64,000 bases of DNA from JAZOTM01 sp045657625 (GCA_045657625.1 JAZOTM010000003.1:1-64000); one strand, 5' to 3'. Counted from the stretch's first letter, positions 8,716 through 18,315 are shown. Translations and numbers: made by a program. The notes: generated from the sequence alone by a model not told the origin.

Positions 8716-11148
8716 ATGGAGTTGTTGGAGTACGAAAAAGAACATTTGATTCGACTTCGCAAAGGCTTAGGGGAATGCATGGTTTTACTGAAAAAAGATG
8801 GAGAGTTTCCAATTGAGAAGCCTTGTAAAGTGGCTTTGTATGGAAATGGTGCCCGGGAGACTGTGAAAGGGGGGACAGGATCCGGCGAGGTAAATTCCCG
8901 TTACTTTGTAAACGTGGAAAAGGGTTTGGAGAAATCCGGTTTTACCATCACCACCACCAAATGGTTAGATGCATATGATGAACAGCGAAAGCTTTTTCGC
9001 AAGAACTATATAGCCAAAGTAAAAAAAGAAGCAAAAGAGGCAAAGCAAAATCCGATTATGGTCTTGATGGGGATGACCATTCCGGAAATGGAATATGAGA
9101 TTCCGTTGGATGGAGAAGGAGAAATTGCACTCTATGTGCTTGCCAGAAATTCCGGAGAGGGCAACGACAGAAAACCGGAAAAAGGGGATGTGAAATTAAC
9201 CGATACTGAAGTGCGAGACATTTTGGTCCTCAATCAAAAATATCAAAAGTTTATGTTGTTATTGAATGTAGGGGGCGTTGTGGATTTAAGCCCTGTGCAG
9301 GATGTAAAAAACATTTTGATTTTGTCCCAGTTGGGAGTAGAGACCGGATTCGCATTGGCGGATGTGCTTTTGGGAAAACAGAATCCATCCGGTAAATTGA
9401 CTACGACCTGGAGTGCCTATGAGGATTATGCGGAAATCGGTGAATTTGGACAACGAGATGAAACGCGTTATAAGGAAGGCGTTTATGTAGGGTATCGCTA
9501 TTTCGATAAAATGGGAAAAAAGGCCTTGTTTCCTTTTGGATATGGACTTTCTTTCACGGAATTCAAGGTTTCTGAGGAAAAGGTGCATGTAACGGGAACG
9601 GAAATTACAGTTTCTGCCACGGTAAAAAATATTGGAAAACACAAAGGCAAGCAGGTTTTACAATTGTATGTCAGCCCACCACAGGGAAAACTGGATAAGC
9701 CATATCAGACCTTGGTGGGATTTAAAAAAACCGGTGTGTTAAAAACCCAGGAAGCGGAGACCATTACCATTTCCTTTGATTTACGAGATGCAGCTTCCTA
9801 TGATGAAAAGAGAGCTTTGTACTATCTGGAAGAAGGCGACTATGTCCTTCGTCTAGGTGTATCCAGCATGGATACAAAGCCGGTGGCTCTTTGCAAATTG
9901 GAAAAGGAGTTGTCGGTACGACAGGTACAAAATCTGTTGGGTTCCCCGGATTTCCGGGATTTCAAACCTCAGGTGGAAGAAACAAAAGAAGCCTTGGCAG
10001 AAGTACCCTTGTATTTTGTGGATACCAAGGATTACAAAGTGGAAGAGGTTTCCTATGAGACCCAAGATGTCATTGAAGACATGGTAAAGAAATTGACTAC
10101 GGAAGAATTGGCAGCCTTAAATATAGGGTCTTTTAAAACCAAGAGTGGAATTCAAAGTGTAATCGGACAGGCCAGTGATAAACTTGCAGGGGCAGCAGGA
10201 GAAACCTCTTCTGTCGCTGTCAGTCGAGGCATTCAGACTTTGGTCATGGCGGATGGACCGGCAGGTATTCGTATCGCAAAGGATTACTATATTGATTCCA
10301 AGGGCGCAGCTAAGTCCGTAGGAAATGGCATGATTGAAAGCATGGAAGAGTTTTTCTCTCCGGCAGCCAGGTTGGTGGTAAAGATGGTAACGGGGTCTGC
10401 CAGAAGAGTGACAGAGAACGTAAAACATCATTATGCCACGGCACTTCCCATTGGAACGGCCATTGCTCAAAGTTTTAATCTGAACTTTGCAGAAACCTGT
10501 GGTGATATTGTAGGGGATGAAATGGAACGCTTTGGGGTACATTTGTGGTTGGCCCCGGCGTTGAATATTCATCGTAATATTTTATGTGGTCGCAATTTTG
10601 AATATTATTCTGAGGATCCTTATGTGTCCGGAAAGGTTGCTGCAGCCATTACAAGAGGTGTGCAGAAACACAAGAATTGTGGGACTACCATCAAACACTT
10701 TGCAGCCAATAATCAGGAGTATTGCCGTTATATGAATAACAGTCAGGTATCTGAGCGAGCAATGCGTGAAATCTACTTAAAGGGCTTTGAAATCTGTGTG
10801 AAGGAATCGCAGCCCAAGGCTTTGATGACTTCCTACAACTTGTTGAATGGAACACATACTTCTGAAATGCATGGACTCAACCAGGATATTTTACGATGCG
10901 AATGGGGGTTTCGTGGGATTGTGATGACCGACTGGGTAATCAGTGGCATGGAAGAGAAAAACGCAAAATATGGAGCACCGGTTCCATATAAGGTGGCCGC
11001 ATCCGGAAACGATTTATTTATGCCCGGGCACAAGAAAAATTACGAAGATTTGATGCAAGCGGTACAGAACGGTGACATCAGTAAGCGGGAATTGCAACGC
11101 AATGCTTCTCGCATCTATAGACTGACAAAAGAACTAAATCAAGGCTAA
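8716..11148 (+). CDS. Glycoside hydrolase family 3 with permuted domain order
   Basis: This 810-residue enzyme is a GH3 beta-glycosidase with reversed domains. The alpha/beta sandwich domain comes first (about 30-260; GKLTTTWSAYEDYAE, RYKEGVYVGYRYFD), then a fibronectin-III-like domain (about 290-400), and the TIM-barrel domain last (about 450-810). The barrel has VMADGPAGIR, KHFAANNQE and the nucleophile segment GFRGIVMTDW (Asp739). The same order is known from some ruminal and gut GH3 enzymes. It cleaves terminal beta-linked glucose or a similar sugar from oligosaccharides. No signal peptide is visible, so it is cytoplasmic. It has its own promoter region (TATAAT at 8648-8653) and AGGAGG at 8701. 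Confidence 0.92.
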   Translation: MELLEYEKEHLIRLRKGLGECMVLLKKDGEFPIEKPCKVALYGNGARETVKGGTGSGEVNSRYFVNVEKGLEKSGFTITTTKWLDAYDEQRKLFRKNYIAKVKKEAKEAKQNPIMVLMGMTIPEMEYEIPLDGEGEIALYVLARNSGEGNDRKPEKGDVKLTDTEVRDILVLNQKYQKFMLLLNVGGVVDLSPVQDVKNILILSQLGVETGFALADVLLGKQNPSGKLTTTWSAYEDYAEIGEFGQRDETRYKEGVYVGYRYFDKMGKKALFPFGYGLSFTEFKVSEEKVHVTGTEITVSATVKNIGKHKGKQVLQLYVSPPQGKLDKPYQTLVGFKKTGVLKTQEAETITISFDLRDAASYDEKRALYYLEEGDYVLRLGVSSMDTKPVALCKLEKELSVRQVQNLLGSPDFRDFKPQVEETKEALAEVPLYFVDTKDYKVEEVSYETQDVIEDMVKKLTTEELAALNIGSFKTKSGIQSVIGQASDKLAGAAGETSSVAVSRGIQTLVMADGPAGIRIAKDYYIDSKGAAKSVGNGMIESMEEFFSPAARLVVKMVTGSARRVTENVKHHYATALPIGTAIAQSFNLNFAETCGDIVGDEMERFGVHLWLAPALNIHRNILCGRNFEYYSEDPYVSGKVAAAITRGVQKHKNCGTTIKHFAANNQEYCRYMNNSQVSERAMREIYLKGFEICVKESQPKALMTSYNLLNGTHTSEMHGLNQDILRCEWGFRGIVMTDWVISGMEEKNAKYGAPVPYKVAASGNDLFMPGHKKNYEDLMQAVQNGDISKRELQRNASRIYRLTKELNQG

Positions 11149-11161
11149 TAGAGCGAAAACA

Positions 11162-11206
11162 AACTAGAGGGATTTGTATATTTCCTATATACAAATCCCT
11201 TTAGTT
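11162..11206 (+). terminator. Long hairpin after the GH3 gene, probable terminator
   Basis: A 20-bp stem (AACTAGAGGGATTTGTATAT against ATATACAAATCCCTTTAGTT, one wobble) closes a 5-base loop. No good T-run follows, so it could also act as an RNA-stabilising or bidirectional element. Confidence 0.5.
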
Positions 11207-11252
11207 GTCTAAATATAGTGCAGTATTTACGACAAATCGCAGGGTTTGTTCA

Positions 11253-11281
11253 TTGACAGTAAAAATGCCATTTCCTAAAAT
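11253..11281 (+). promoter_or_regulatory. Sigma-70-type promoter of the radical SAM gene
   Basis: TTGACA at 11253-11258 and TAAAAT at 11276-11281 are separated by 17 bp, just upstream of the gene starting at 11320. Confidence 0.75.
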
Positions 11282-11319
11282 AAACAAAAAATGAGGAACC
11301 ATGTAAGAAGGAGGAAGTT

Positions 11320-12813
11320 ATGGCATCGGTAGTAAAGAACGTTTCTCATGCAGCAGAACGTCAGGTATTTAGTGTTGCAATTGAGAAATTTTTAAAGTCG
11401 GTCAAGAATCAGGAAGGTGACCGTACAGAAACATATTTGAAGTTGGTGGATGCTGCCGGAAAGTTCTGGGGAAAGAATGTAAAGCCGGAGTCTTTAGAAA
11501 GCGTAAAGAAAGCAATTCAGGATCCGGACAATCGTTGGGTGAAATTTATCAATCGTGTCATTGATGAAACACATCCAAACGTAGCAAAAATGGCCTTGTT
11601 GAATTTAGGATACGAAGCCTTTTTCCGTGGAACAAAAACCATTCGTGAAAATAGAGAAAAATACGGTTGTAATATTCCTTGGTTAATTCTTTTTGACCCA
11701 ACCAGTGCCTGTAATATGCACTGTGCAGGATGCTGGTCCGGCACATATGGTCATAAGAGCAATTTGTCCTTCGAAGATATGGACAAGATTGTAACCCAGG
11801 GTAAAGAACTTGGTGTTTACCTTTATATGTTAACCGGTGGAGAACCATTGGTACGTAAGAAAGACGTTCTTCGTTTGGCTGAAAAGCACAACGATGTAGA
11901 ATTTTCTATTTTTGATAACTCTACTTTGATTGACGAAGAATTCTGCCAGGAAGTAGTACGTTTAGGAAACATTACCTTCCAGTTATCCATCGAAGGAACT
12001 CCGGATACCAACGATGCACGTCGTGGAATCGGACATTATGATGCAGTTATGAATGCCATGGATTTATTCCAGAAATACGGAATTATTTTTGGTACATCAA
12101 TCTGCTACACAAGACAGAATATCGAAGCAGTTACTGATGAGAAATTCATCCGTATGATCGCGGATAAGGGAGCAAGATTTGGATTTTTCTTCCACTATAT
12201 GCCGGTTGGAAACAATGCCGTTCCGGAATTAATGCCAACAGTAGAACAGCGTGAAAAGATGATTCAGACCATTCGTGATTTGCGTTCTGATAAATGTGAT
12301 ATTGGATTCTTCCCAATGGATTTCCAAAATGATGGAGAGTACGTTGGTGGATGTATTGCCGGAGGTAGAAACTACTTCCACATCAATTCAAACGGAGATG
12401 CAGAACCATGTGTATTCATTCACTTCTCCAATACAAACATCCATGAGAACTCTATTTTGGAAATGTTACAGAGCCCATTATTCATGGCTTACCATGAAGG
12501 ACAGCCATTCAACCGTAACCACTTAAGACCATGCCCAATGTTGGAAAACCCACAGTTATTAAGAGAAATGGTTGAAAAGACAGGCGCTCACGGAACCAAC
12601 GAAGAATCCGAAGAGACCGTAGAACACTTATGTGCAAAATGCGATAATTATGCGGCTGAGTGGGGGCCGGTGGCTGATCGTGTCTGGGCAAGCCAAAACC
12701 ACAAGAGACCAAAATACGAGAATTATACAAAAGAAAAGAGAGAACATCCGGAACTCGCAGCTTTCGAGCATGCAGTAGACTTTGTTGCATCCGAAGAAAC
12801 AGTTATGGGCTAG
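11320..12813 (+). CDS. Radical SAM protein with SPASM-like C-terminus
   Basis: The 497-residue protein has a radical SAM cluster motif CNMHCAGC (Cys131, Cys135, Cys138), the SAM-binding TGGEPL near 169, and later cysteines in EPCVF, PCPML and CAKC that could hold auxiliary clusters. The roughly 120-residue N-terminal extension is helical and unrecognised. Radical SAM enzymes cleave S-adenosylmethionine to a radical; the substrate here is unknown. Candidates include peptide or lipid modification, but no peptide precursor is seen next to it. It is monocistronic, with TTGACA/TAAAAT upstream and a terminator downstream. Its codon use looks optimised, suggesting strong expression. Confidence 0.8.
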   Translation: MASVVKNVSHAAERQVFSVAIEKFLKSVKNQEGDRTETYLKLVDAAGKFWGKNVKPESLESVKKAIQDPDNRWVKFINRVIDETHPNVAKMALLNLGYEAFFRGTKTIRENREKYGCNIPWLILFDPTSACNMHCAGCWSGTYGHKSNLSFEDMDKIVTQGKELGVYLYMLTGGEPLVRKKDVLRLAEKHNDVEFSIFDNSTLIDEEFCQEVVRLGNITFQLSIEGTPDTNDARRGIGHYDAVMNAMDLFQKYGIIFGTSICYTRQNIEAVTDEKFIRMIADKGARFGFFFHYMPVGNNAVPELMPTVEQREKMIQTIRDLRSDKCDIGFFPMDFQNDGEYVGGCIAGGRNYFHINSNGDAEPCVFIHFSNTNIHENSILEMLQSPLFMAYHEGQPFNRNHLRPCPMLENPQLLREMVEKTGAHGTNEESEETVEHLCAKCDNYAAEWGPVADRVWASQNHKRPKYENYTKEKREHPELAAFEHAVDFVASEETVMG

Positions 12814-12855
12814 TTTTTTTCATACAGGAGAAGGCTTACATATAACCTAAGAAGG

Positions 12856-12893
12856 AAACCCCCTTTGCTGGTAACACAGTGAAGGGGGTTTGC
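12856..12893 (+). terminator. Hairpin terminator after the radical SAM gene
   Basis: AAACCCCCTT (12856-12865) pairs with AAGGGGGTTT (12882-12891). The T-run is short. Confidence 0.65.
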
Positions 12894-12899
12894 ATAGAA

Positions 12900-12966
12900 A
12901 TACGTCAGAAATACTTTTTGAACGATTTAGCGTCAGCGACTAGTGAAAAAAGTTTTTCTGACGTAT
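12900..12966. repeat. 67-bp hairpin repeat, copy A
   Basis: An imperfect palindrome with outer arms ATACGTCAGAAATACTTTTT and AAAAAAGTTTTTCTGACGTAT and an internal GCGTCAGCGACTAGTG region. Near-identical copies lie at 14610-14675 and 24601-24666. This copy marks the left edge of the AT-rich block that contains the membrane module and the CRISPR locus. Confidence 0.85.
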
Positions 12967-12971
12967 TTTGA

Positions 12972-13001
12972 TTTACGCAGGTGAGAAAAAATAATTATAA
13001 T
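12972..13001 (+). promoter_or_regulatory. Probable promoter of the membrane module
   Basis: TTTACG at 12972-12977 and TATAAT at 12996-13001 have an 18-bp spacer, immediately after hairpin copy A and upstream of the gene at 13042. Confidence 0.55.
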
Positions 13002-13041
13002 AAATGAGAGAGTAATTACATTACATTGGAGGACGGAATTT

Positions 13042-13890
13042 ATGAAAAATGAAAAAGTTTTAAATGGAATACTGGTTGTGTTAATAGCGGTCTGTGTAGC
13101 ATGCTGTTCATGTTTTGTTGGGGCAAATAAGGTTCAATCATTTGAATGGGTACAAAATGCGGTAGTGCAATTGGAAGACAGCCAAGATACAATTATGAGA
13201 TTTTCAGAGGCGACGTTGGCCATTTCACTTGTACTTGTTTTATTACCTGGGGATGCGGGAGAAAGTCAAATGAAGGTTTTATCTTATATGGAAGTGTTCT
13301 TTATCGCAATGTTGGGAATCATTTTCTTTGAACAATTGCTGGCAATAGAAGGAGGGTATATAGCTTTGCGATTTTTGATTCCTATAGCCGCTATATTTTT
13401 TGTCCTTTTTTGGTTTACGAGAAATGAAAGAGTGAAGAGAATAACGGTGAAGTTGATAGTTATAGCAGTGGCTTTGATAGCATTAGTTCCAGTGGGTATT
13501 AATATGTCAGATTCCATGTGTAGTAATTATTTGGCGTATGTGGAAGAAACAATTGATGAAGCGGAGTTTGGAGCAGAACAGGTTAATGATATGGTTGAGA
13601 ATTCTTCTAATGAAGATGCGAGCTTTTTAGATAAAATATCGGAGGCATTTCAAACTGCGGTGAATGGAGTAGAGGAGTTTGTTGATTATATAAACAGTCT
13701 TATTAAAAAATGTATGAATGCAGTGGCTGTATTGCTTATTACAGTTTTTCTTGCTCCATTATTTATTTTTATTCTTTTGGTTTGGGGCACGGCTCAATTA
13801 GTTGGCTTGACTATGGATACAGTTCAAGGCGCTGCAAGTAAACTGATTGAAAGAGAGCATAGAAAAGAGGATCGAATCGATGAAAAATAA
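13042..13890 (+). CDS. Polytopic membrane protein of unknown function
   Basis: The 282-residue protein has about six hydrophobic segments (roughly 8-28, 57-72, 84-104, 107-127, 134-154 and 223-255). An acidic soluble loop of about 65 residues (160-222) lies before the last segment, and the C-terminus is charged. I do not recognise the family. The start has GGAGG upstream. The next gene overlaps its end by 11 bases, so the two are co-transcribed and probably work together. Its AT-rich codon use differs from the GH3 and polyamine genes around the block and resembles the CRISPR genes. Hairpin repeats A and B flank the pair. Confidence 0.7.
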   Translation: MKNEKVLNGILVVLIAVCVACCSCFVGANKVQSFEWVQNAVVQLEDSQDTIMRFSEATLAISLVLVLLPGDAGESQMKVLSYMEVFFIAMLGIIFFEQLLAIEGGYIALRFLIPIAAIFFVLFWFTRNERVKRITVKLIVIAVALIALVPVGINMSDSMCSNYLAYVEETIDEAEFGAEQVNDMVENSSNEDASFLDKISEAFQTAVNGVEEFVDYINSLIKKCMNAVAVLLITVFLAPLFIFILLVWGTAQLVGLTMDTVQGAASKLIEREHRKEDRIDEK

Positions 13891-14566
13891 GCATTTTTTT
13901 TGTTACGGTATTATATATTTTCTATTGATTGCGGGATGTATTGTATCTGTATATTATGGTAAAAATCTTTCGAAAGAGAATGTAACATATGAAGATGGGG
14001 TAGAAAGTATAGATGCAAATACGATTGTGCTTTTAAATAGTGGGGCAGAAGTGACTTTTTCGGAAGTAATCCTATCACAACCGCAAGAAACTAGAAAATT
14101 GGTTGTTTTTGAACAAGAGGCAGAAGTTAGCTTTACCATAAAAAAATCCAGATTGCTTAAATGGAATGCCTTATCTCAAAGCCAGAATATTACATACAAA
14201 GCAAAAGGGCAGTTTGTTGTAGATTTGGATTCTTTGACAGAAGAGAACATTATAGATAATTCGGATGAGAATATACTTACAATAAAAATTGAACATCCGT
14301 ATTTGGATGCGATTGTGGTTGACCCAGATAAAATAAGTTTAGAAGATACAGAGAATGGGATTCTTTCTTTTGGAGATTTAGTGCTTCCTGTAGATGATTT
14401 TGTTGAAATTGAAAAAGAATTACAAGACAGGTTAGAGGCTGAATTGGATACCTCCGCCAATGGACAAGCAGCAGATGATATAGCCATTGAAATGGTGACA
14501 GCGATTTATGAACCGGTGGTGAAGGCCGTGGATAAGGACTACACCTTGGTGGTGGAATTTCAATGA
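13880..14566 (+). CDS. Membrane-anchored exported protein of unknown function
   Basis: ATG at 13880 follows AGAGG and gives 228 residues; an upstream in-frame start at 13847 lacks a good site. One N-terminal hydrophobic segment (about 8-26) is an uncleaved anchor or signal, and the rest is acidic and presumably outside the membrane. No known domain is visible. It overlaps the upstream membrane gene by 11 bases. The last 55-60 bases are clearly more GC-rich than the rest of the gene, as if the 3' end came from a different background. Confidence 0.65.
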   Translation: MKNKHFFCYGIIYFLLIAGCIVSVYYGKNLSKENVTYEDGVESIDANTIVLLNSGAEVTFSEVILSQPQETRKLVVFEQEAEVSFTIKKSRLLKWNALSQSQNITYKAKGQFVVDLDSLTEENIIDNSDENILTIKIEHPYLDAIVVDPDKISLEDTENGILSFGDLVLPVDDFVEIEKELQDRLEAELDTSANGQAADDIAIEMVTAIYEPVVKAVDKDYTLVVEFQ

Positions 14567-14609
14567 TACAAAAATTTGATAGAATTTTTGATGGTCATAG
14601 TGTAAATTC

Positions 14610-14675
14610 ATACGTCAGAAATACTTTTTGAACGATTTGCGTCAGCGACTTGTGAAAAAAGTTTTTCTGACGTAT
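14610..14675. repeat. 66-bp hairpin repeat, copy B
   Basis: This is the second copy of the ATACGTCAG...CTGACGTAT palindrome, with one base deleted in the middle relative to copy A. The next 30 bases (CCCCATGTGAAAGGCATTT) also resemble those after copy C (CCTTACGTGAAAAAAGCATTT), so the repeated unit may reach about 14706. It separates the membrane module from the CRISPR operon. Confidence 0.85.
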
Positions 14676-14814
14676 AGTTATATACCCCATGTGAAAGGCA
14701 TTTTTGGCGGATTCTTTTTATAATTGTTTTAGTGGGTTGAAATAGAAAAAAATAATTTCGTGTGATAAACTAAAAAAGGATTTGTGTTTAATACATAGGT
14801 GTTGGGAGAGAAAG

Positions 14815-15561
14815 ATGTTAGCTAGTTTAAAAATGGAAATCGTGGGGGAAGACATTTCATATAAAAAAGCTTCTAGTTTTCAAGGAGTTTTGTTCGAAAA
14901 GATAGAATCTGGATATGCGGAGTTTCTGCATAATCAACAGATGCATCCTTATAGTCAGTACTTGTGTAAAGAACAAGATAAAGTGTATTGGTACATTAAT
15001 ACTTTAGACAAGGATGCATATCAAAATATTATTCAAACTCTTAAGAGTCAAAGTTTTCAATCCTTTTATTTAAAACATGGGAATACAGAAGTTCAGATTA
15101 TATCTAAAGAAGAGAAGAATTATTCATATGAAGCATTATTGGCTGATTTTTATAAAAAAAAAGCCGATAGAAATCTTTCTATTTCACTGAAGTCAGTTAC
15201 TTCTTTTAAACAAAGAGGGAGATATAATGTAGTACCTGATCTGAGATTGATTTATCAGAATTTGATGATGCGTTATAGTGCTGTCGCTGGCAATGAAAAC
15301 ATGATAGATGCGGATGCATTGGAGGAATTAGTTGATGAGTCTATGATAACTCGGTATCGATTAAAAACTGCGACGTTTCCGATGGAAGGCCGTATGATTC
15401 CGGGTTATATAGGAGACTTGACGATTCATATTAATGGAACGGAAACAATGGCTAGATACGCTAGAATGTTATTTCAATTTGGAGAATATTCGGGAGTTGG
15501 CATAAAAACGGCAATGGGTATGGGTGCACTAGAATTACGGGAGGAAAAAAATGCAAGATAA
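14815..15561 (+). CDS. cas6: Cas6 CRISPR RNA endoribonuclease
   Basis: The start at 14815 sits behind GGGAGAG and gives 248 residues; the frame is open back to 14782 without a ribosome site. The C-terminus has the glycine-rich RNA-binding loop of Cas6 (GVGIKTAMGMG, last 20 residues), and the length fits the family. Cas6 cuts the repeat RNA to release crRNA intermediates; this repeat has a short CTCC-GAAA-GGAG hairpin as likely substrate. It is the first gene of the type III-A operon and overlaps csm1 by 11 bases. Confidence 0.88.
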   Translation: MLASLKMEIVGEDISYKKASSFQGVLFEKIESGYAEFLHNQQMHPYSQYLCKEQDKVYWYINTLDKDAYQNIIQTLKSQSFQSFYLKHGNTEVQIISKEEKNYSYEALLADFYKKKADRNLSISLKSVTSFKQRGRYNVVPDLRLIYQNLMMRYSAVAGNENMIDADALEELVDESMITRYRLKTATFPMEGRMIPGYIGDLTIHINGTETMARYARMLFQFGEYSGVGIKTAMGMGALELREEKNAR

Positions 15562-17914
15562 ATATTTGGAACTAACAATTGGCGCATTGTTGCATGATAT
15601 AGGAAAAGTTATTTATCGAGAAGAAAAAGAAAAAAAGACACATAGTCAAAGTGGATATGAGTTTTTAAAAGAAAAGACTAGTTTGAATAATACGAATATA
15701 TTAGATTCAATTCGGTATCATCATGCAGGTGCATTAAAAGGAGCTAAGATAGAGGATGATTCTGTAGCTTATATAGTTTATATGGCAGATAATATTGCCT
15801 CCTCCGTGGATCGAAGAAATAAAATGGAGGATGAAAAAGGTTTTGAAATCCATGTTCCATTACAACCGGTATTTAATTTGTTAAATGGAAATCGTGGGAA
15901 TACGTATTATGATCCCTATAAGTTTAATGTGGAGAATGCGATTAATTATCCGGTAGATGAAAAGAAGCTATTTGCAAAAGAGCAATACACTTCAATTATG
16001 CGAAATATAGAGGAAAATTTACGGGGAATAGAATTGTCTTCTAATTATGTGAATTCCTTGCTAGAAATATTAGAGGCAAATCTTTCTTATGTACCTTCTT
16101 CTACATCGAATGCAGAGGTTCCGGATATTTCGTTATATGATCACGTGAAGATTACAGCAGCTTTTGCGTGCACTATGATGCAAAAACTAGAAGAACAGCA
16201 AATAAATAATTATAAAGATGTTTTGTTTCAAAACTCAGAGACCTATTATGACGAAAAGAATTTTTTGATAGCATCTATAGATTTTTCTGGAATTCAAAAA
16301 TTTATCTATACCATCCAAACGAAGAATGCGTTGCGTAATTTAAGAGCGCGATCCTTTTATTTGGAAATTATGATGGAACATATGATAGATGAACTCTTGG
16401 AAAAATTAGGTTTATCCAGATGTAATTTGTTGTATTCCGGTGGTGGGCATTGTTATTTGCTTTTGTCTAATACCGATGAATGTAAAAAAAGAATTGATGA
16501 ATATATCGAAAAGACAAATGAATGGTTATTAGATAAATTTCAGGTGGAATTATTCGTGGCGGGAGGATATACGGAGTGTTCTGCTAATGAATTAAAAAAT
16601 ATACCTAATGGAAGTTATGAAGAAATCTTTCGAAGCTTATCAAGAAGTCTTTCTTATAAAAAACTACATCGTTATACTCCGCAAATGTTACGAATATTAA
16701 ATAATTCTACGGAAGATGATTATTCCAAAGAATGTGGTGTATGTAAACGTGTAGCAAAAATAGATGAAAATGGTCTTTGTCCTTTGTGTGCAGCTATAGA
16801 AAAGATGTCTGCAAATGTCTTGTATTCTGATTTTTTCACGGTGTGCGTAGGAGAAACAAAAGACAAACTTCCTTTGCCTGGAAATTATAGCTTGATTTGG
16901 GATACAAAAGAAAGCTTGACAAATAGAATGAAAAATGATGAGAAGTTTGTACGTGTATATAGTAAGAATAAATCTTATACAGGACAACAAGTTGCTACAA
17001 AAATTTGGGTAGGAAATTATACGACTAAGTCTTCTTTTGAGGAATTTGCAGAAAGTGCGCAGGGAATTAATCGAATAGGAATTTTGAGAGCGGATGTGGA
17101 CAATTTAGGACAAGCCTTTGTTTCTGGTTTTACAAATAAAGAGAATCAAAATCGGTATGTCACTATATCCAGAACAGCTACGTTATCTAGACAATTATCT
17201 TTGTTTTTTAAACTGCATATCAATAAGATATTAGAAAATCCTGAATATACATTGGATGGAAGAAAACCGGAGAAAAGAAATATTACCATTGTATACTCAG
17301 GTGGAGATGACATCTTTGTTGTGGGGGCTTGGAATGAGGTGATTGAATTCTCTGTGGATTTAAGAAATGCGTTGAAAAAGTATACAGAGGATACATTACA
17401 TATTTCAGCAGGTATTGGAATATATGAAAATAGTTATCCAATCAGTGCAAGTGCAATAGAGGTAGAAAACCAGGTAGATGCATCGAAAGATAATGACGGA
17501 AAAGATTCTGTTACATTGTTGGAAGATGGAGAAAAGCATAAAGGTAGCGATAATGATAAGTTTATTAGTGATGGAACGTATCATTGGGATGAATTCGTTG
17601 ATGAGGTAATAAAAGAAAAATATCAATTGATTCAATTCTATATGAAAAAGAGTGAGAACATACATGGAAATGCGCTACTGTACAGATTGTTGGAATTAAT
17701 CCGGAATCAAAAGGAGCGTATAAATTTTGCGAGATTTATATATGTTTTAGCCAGATTAGAACCTGAAGATAAAATGAATCAGGACTTAATGGAATCTTTT
17801 GAAGCTTTTTCAAGTAAAATGGCTCAGTGGATAAAGAATGAAAAGGACAGAAGACAATTAAAAACTGCAATTACATTATATGTATATTTGAATCGAGGGG
17901 AGGAACACGAATGA
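15551..17914 (+). CDS. csm1: Cas10/Csm1, signature subunit of the type III-A effector
   Basis: The 787-residue protein has an HD nuclease motif (LLHDIGKV, residues 12-19), a zinc-binding segment with Cys395, Cys398, Cys410 and Cys413, and the palm active site GGDD at 584-587. The family makes cyclic oligoadenylates from ATP at GGDD and cuts single-stranded DNA with the HD domain when the complex binds target RNA. Both sites look intact, so it should signal to the Csm6 encoded at the end of the locus. GGAGG precedes the start, and the stop overlaps the csm2 start (ATGA). Confidence 0.96.
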   Translation: MQDKYLELTIGALLHDIGKVIYREEKEKKTHSQSGYEFLKEKTSLNNTNILDSIRYHHAGALKGAKIEDDSVAYIVYMADNIASSVDRRNKMEDEKGFEIHVPLQPVFNLLNGNRGNTYYDPYKFNVENAINYPVDEKKLFAKEQYTSIMRNIEENLRGIELSSNYVNSLLEILEANLSYVPSSTSNAEVPDISLYDHVKITAAFACTMMQKLEEQQINNYKDVLFQNSETYYDEKNFLIASIDFSGIQKFIYTIQTKNALRNLRARSFYLEIMMEHMIDELLEKLGLSRCNLLYSGGGHCYLLLSNTDECKKRIDEYIEKTNEWLLDKFQVELFVAGGYTECSANELKNIPNGSYEEIFRSLSRSLSYKKLHRYTPQMLRILNNSTEDDYSKECGVCKRVAKIDENGLCPLCAAIEKMSANVLYSDFFTVCVGETKDKLPLPGNYSLIWDTKESLTNRMKNDEKFVRVYSKNKSYTGQQVATKIWVGNYTTKSSFEEFAESAQGINRIGILRADVDNLGQAFVSGFTNKENQNRYVTISRTATLSRQLSLFFKLHINKILENPEYTLDGRKPEKRNITIVYSGGDDIFVVGAWNEVIEFSVDLRNALKKYTEDTLHISAGIGIYENSYPISASAIEVENQVDASKDNDGKDSVTLLEDGEKHKGSDNDKFISDGTYHWDEFVDEVIKEKYQLIQFYMKKSENIHGNALLYRLLELIRNQKERINFARFIYVLARLEPEDKMNQDLMESFEAFSSKMAQWIKNEKDRRQLKTAITLYVYLNRGEEHE

Positions 17915-18303
17915 AATTTATAAGTGAACAAACATATGTTGATGATGCTGAGAAGGTAATTCTGAAGCTGTCGAATAAGACAGATCAACGGGGAAGAAAA
18001 GTAGAGATGGTTTCTACATCAAAAATCAGAAATATACTTTCCATGACTGCAGATATTTATAATAATGTATTAGTTTTGCAGGATGATAGTTTGACAGACG
18101 AATTGAATGGACGTATTTCTTATTTAAGAATGAGAATTATTTATGATTGCGGAAGAGAGCCTAAAGTAAAAGATTTTATTACAGAGGCTAAAATACTAGA
18201 AGCGCTGAAAGAAATAAACGGAAGTAAAGCAAATTATATTTTATTTAATCATTACATGGAAGCGTTGATTGCCTTTCATAAATTTTATGATGGTAGAGAT
18301 TAG
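17911..18303 (+). CDS. csm2: Csm2, small subunit of the type III-A complex
   Basis: At 130 residues it has the size and helical character of Csm2, with the family stretch STSKIRNILSMTADIYNN. Csm2 lines the belly of the effector and contacts the crRNA-target duplex. It overlaps csm1 by four bases and is followed by csm3 after 12 bases. Confidence 0.9.
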   Translation: MKFISEQTYVDDAEKVILKLSNKTDQRGRKVEMVSTSKIRNILSMTADIYNNVLVLQDDSLTDELNGRISYLRMRIIYDCGREPKVKDFITEAKILEALKEINGSKANYILFNHYMEALIAFHKFYDGRD

Positions 18304-18315
18304 GGGGATTCGATT

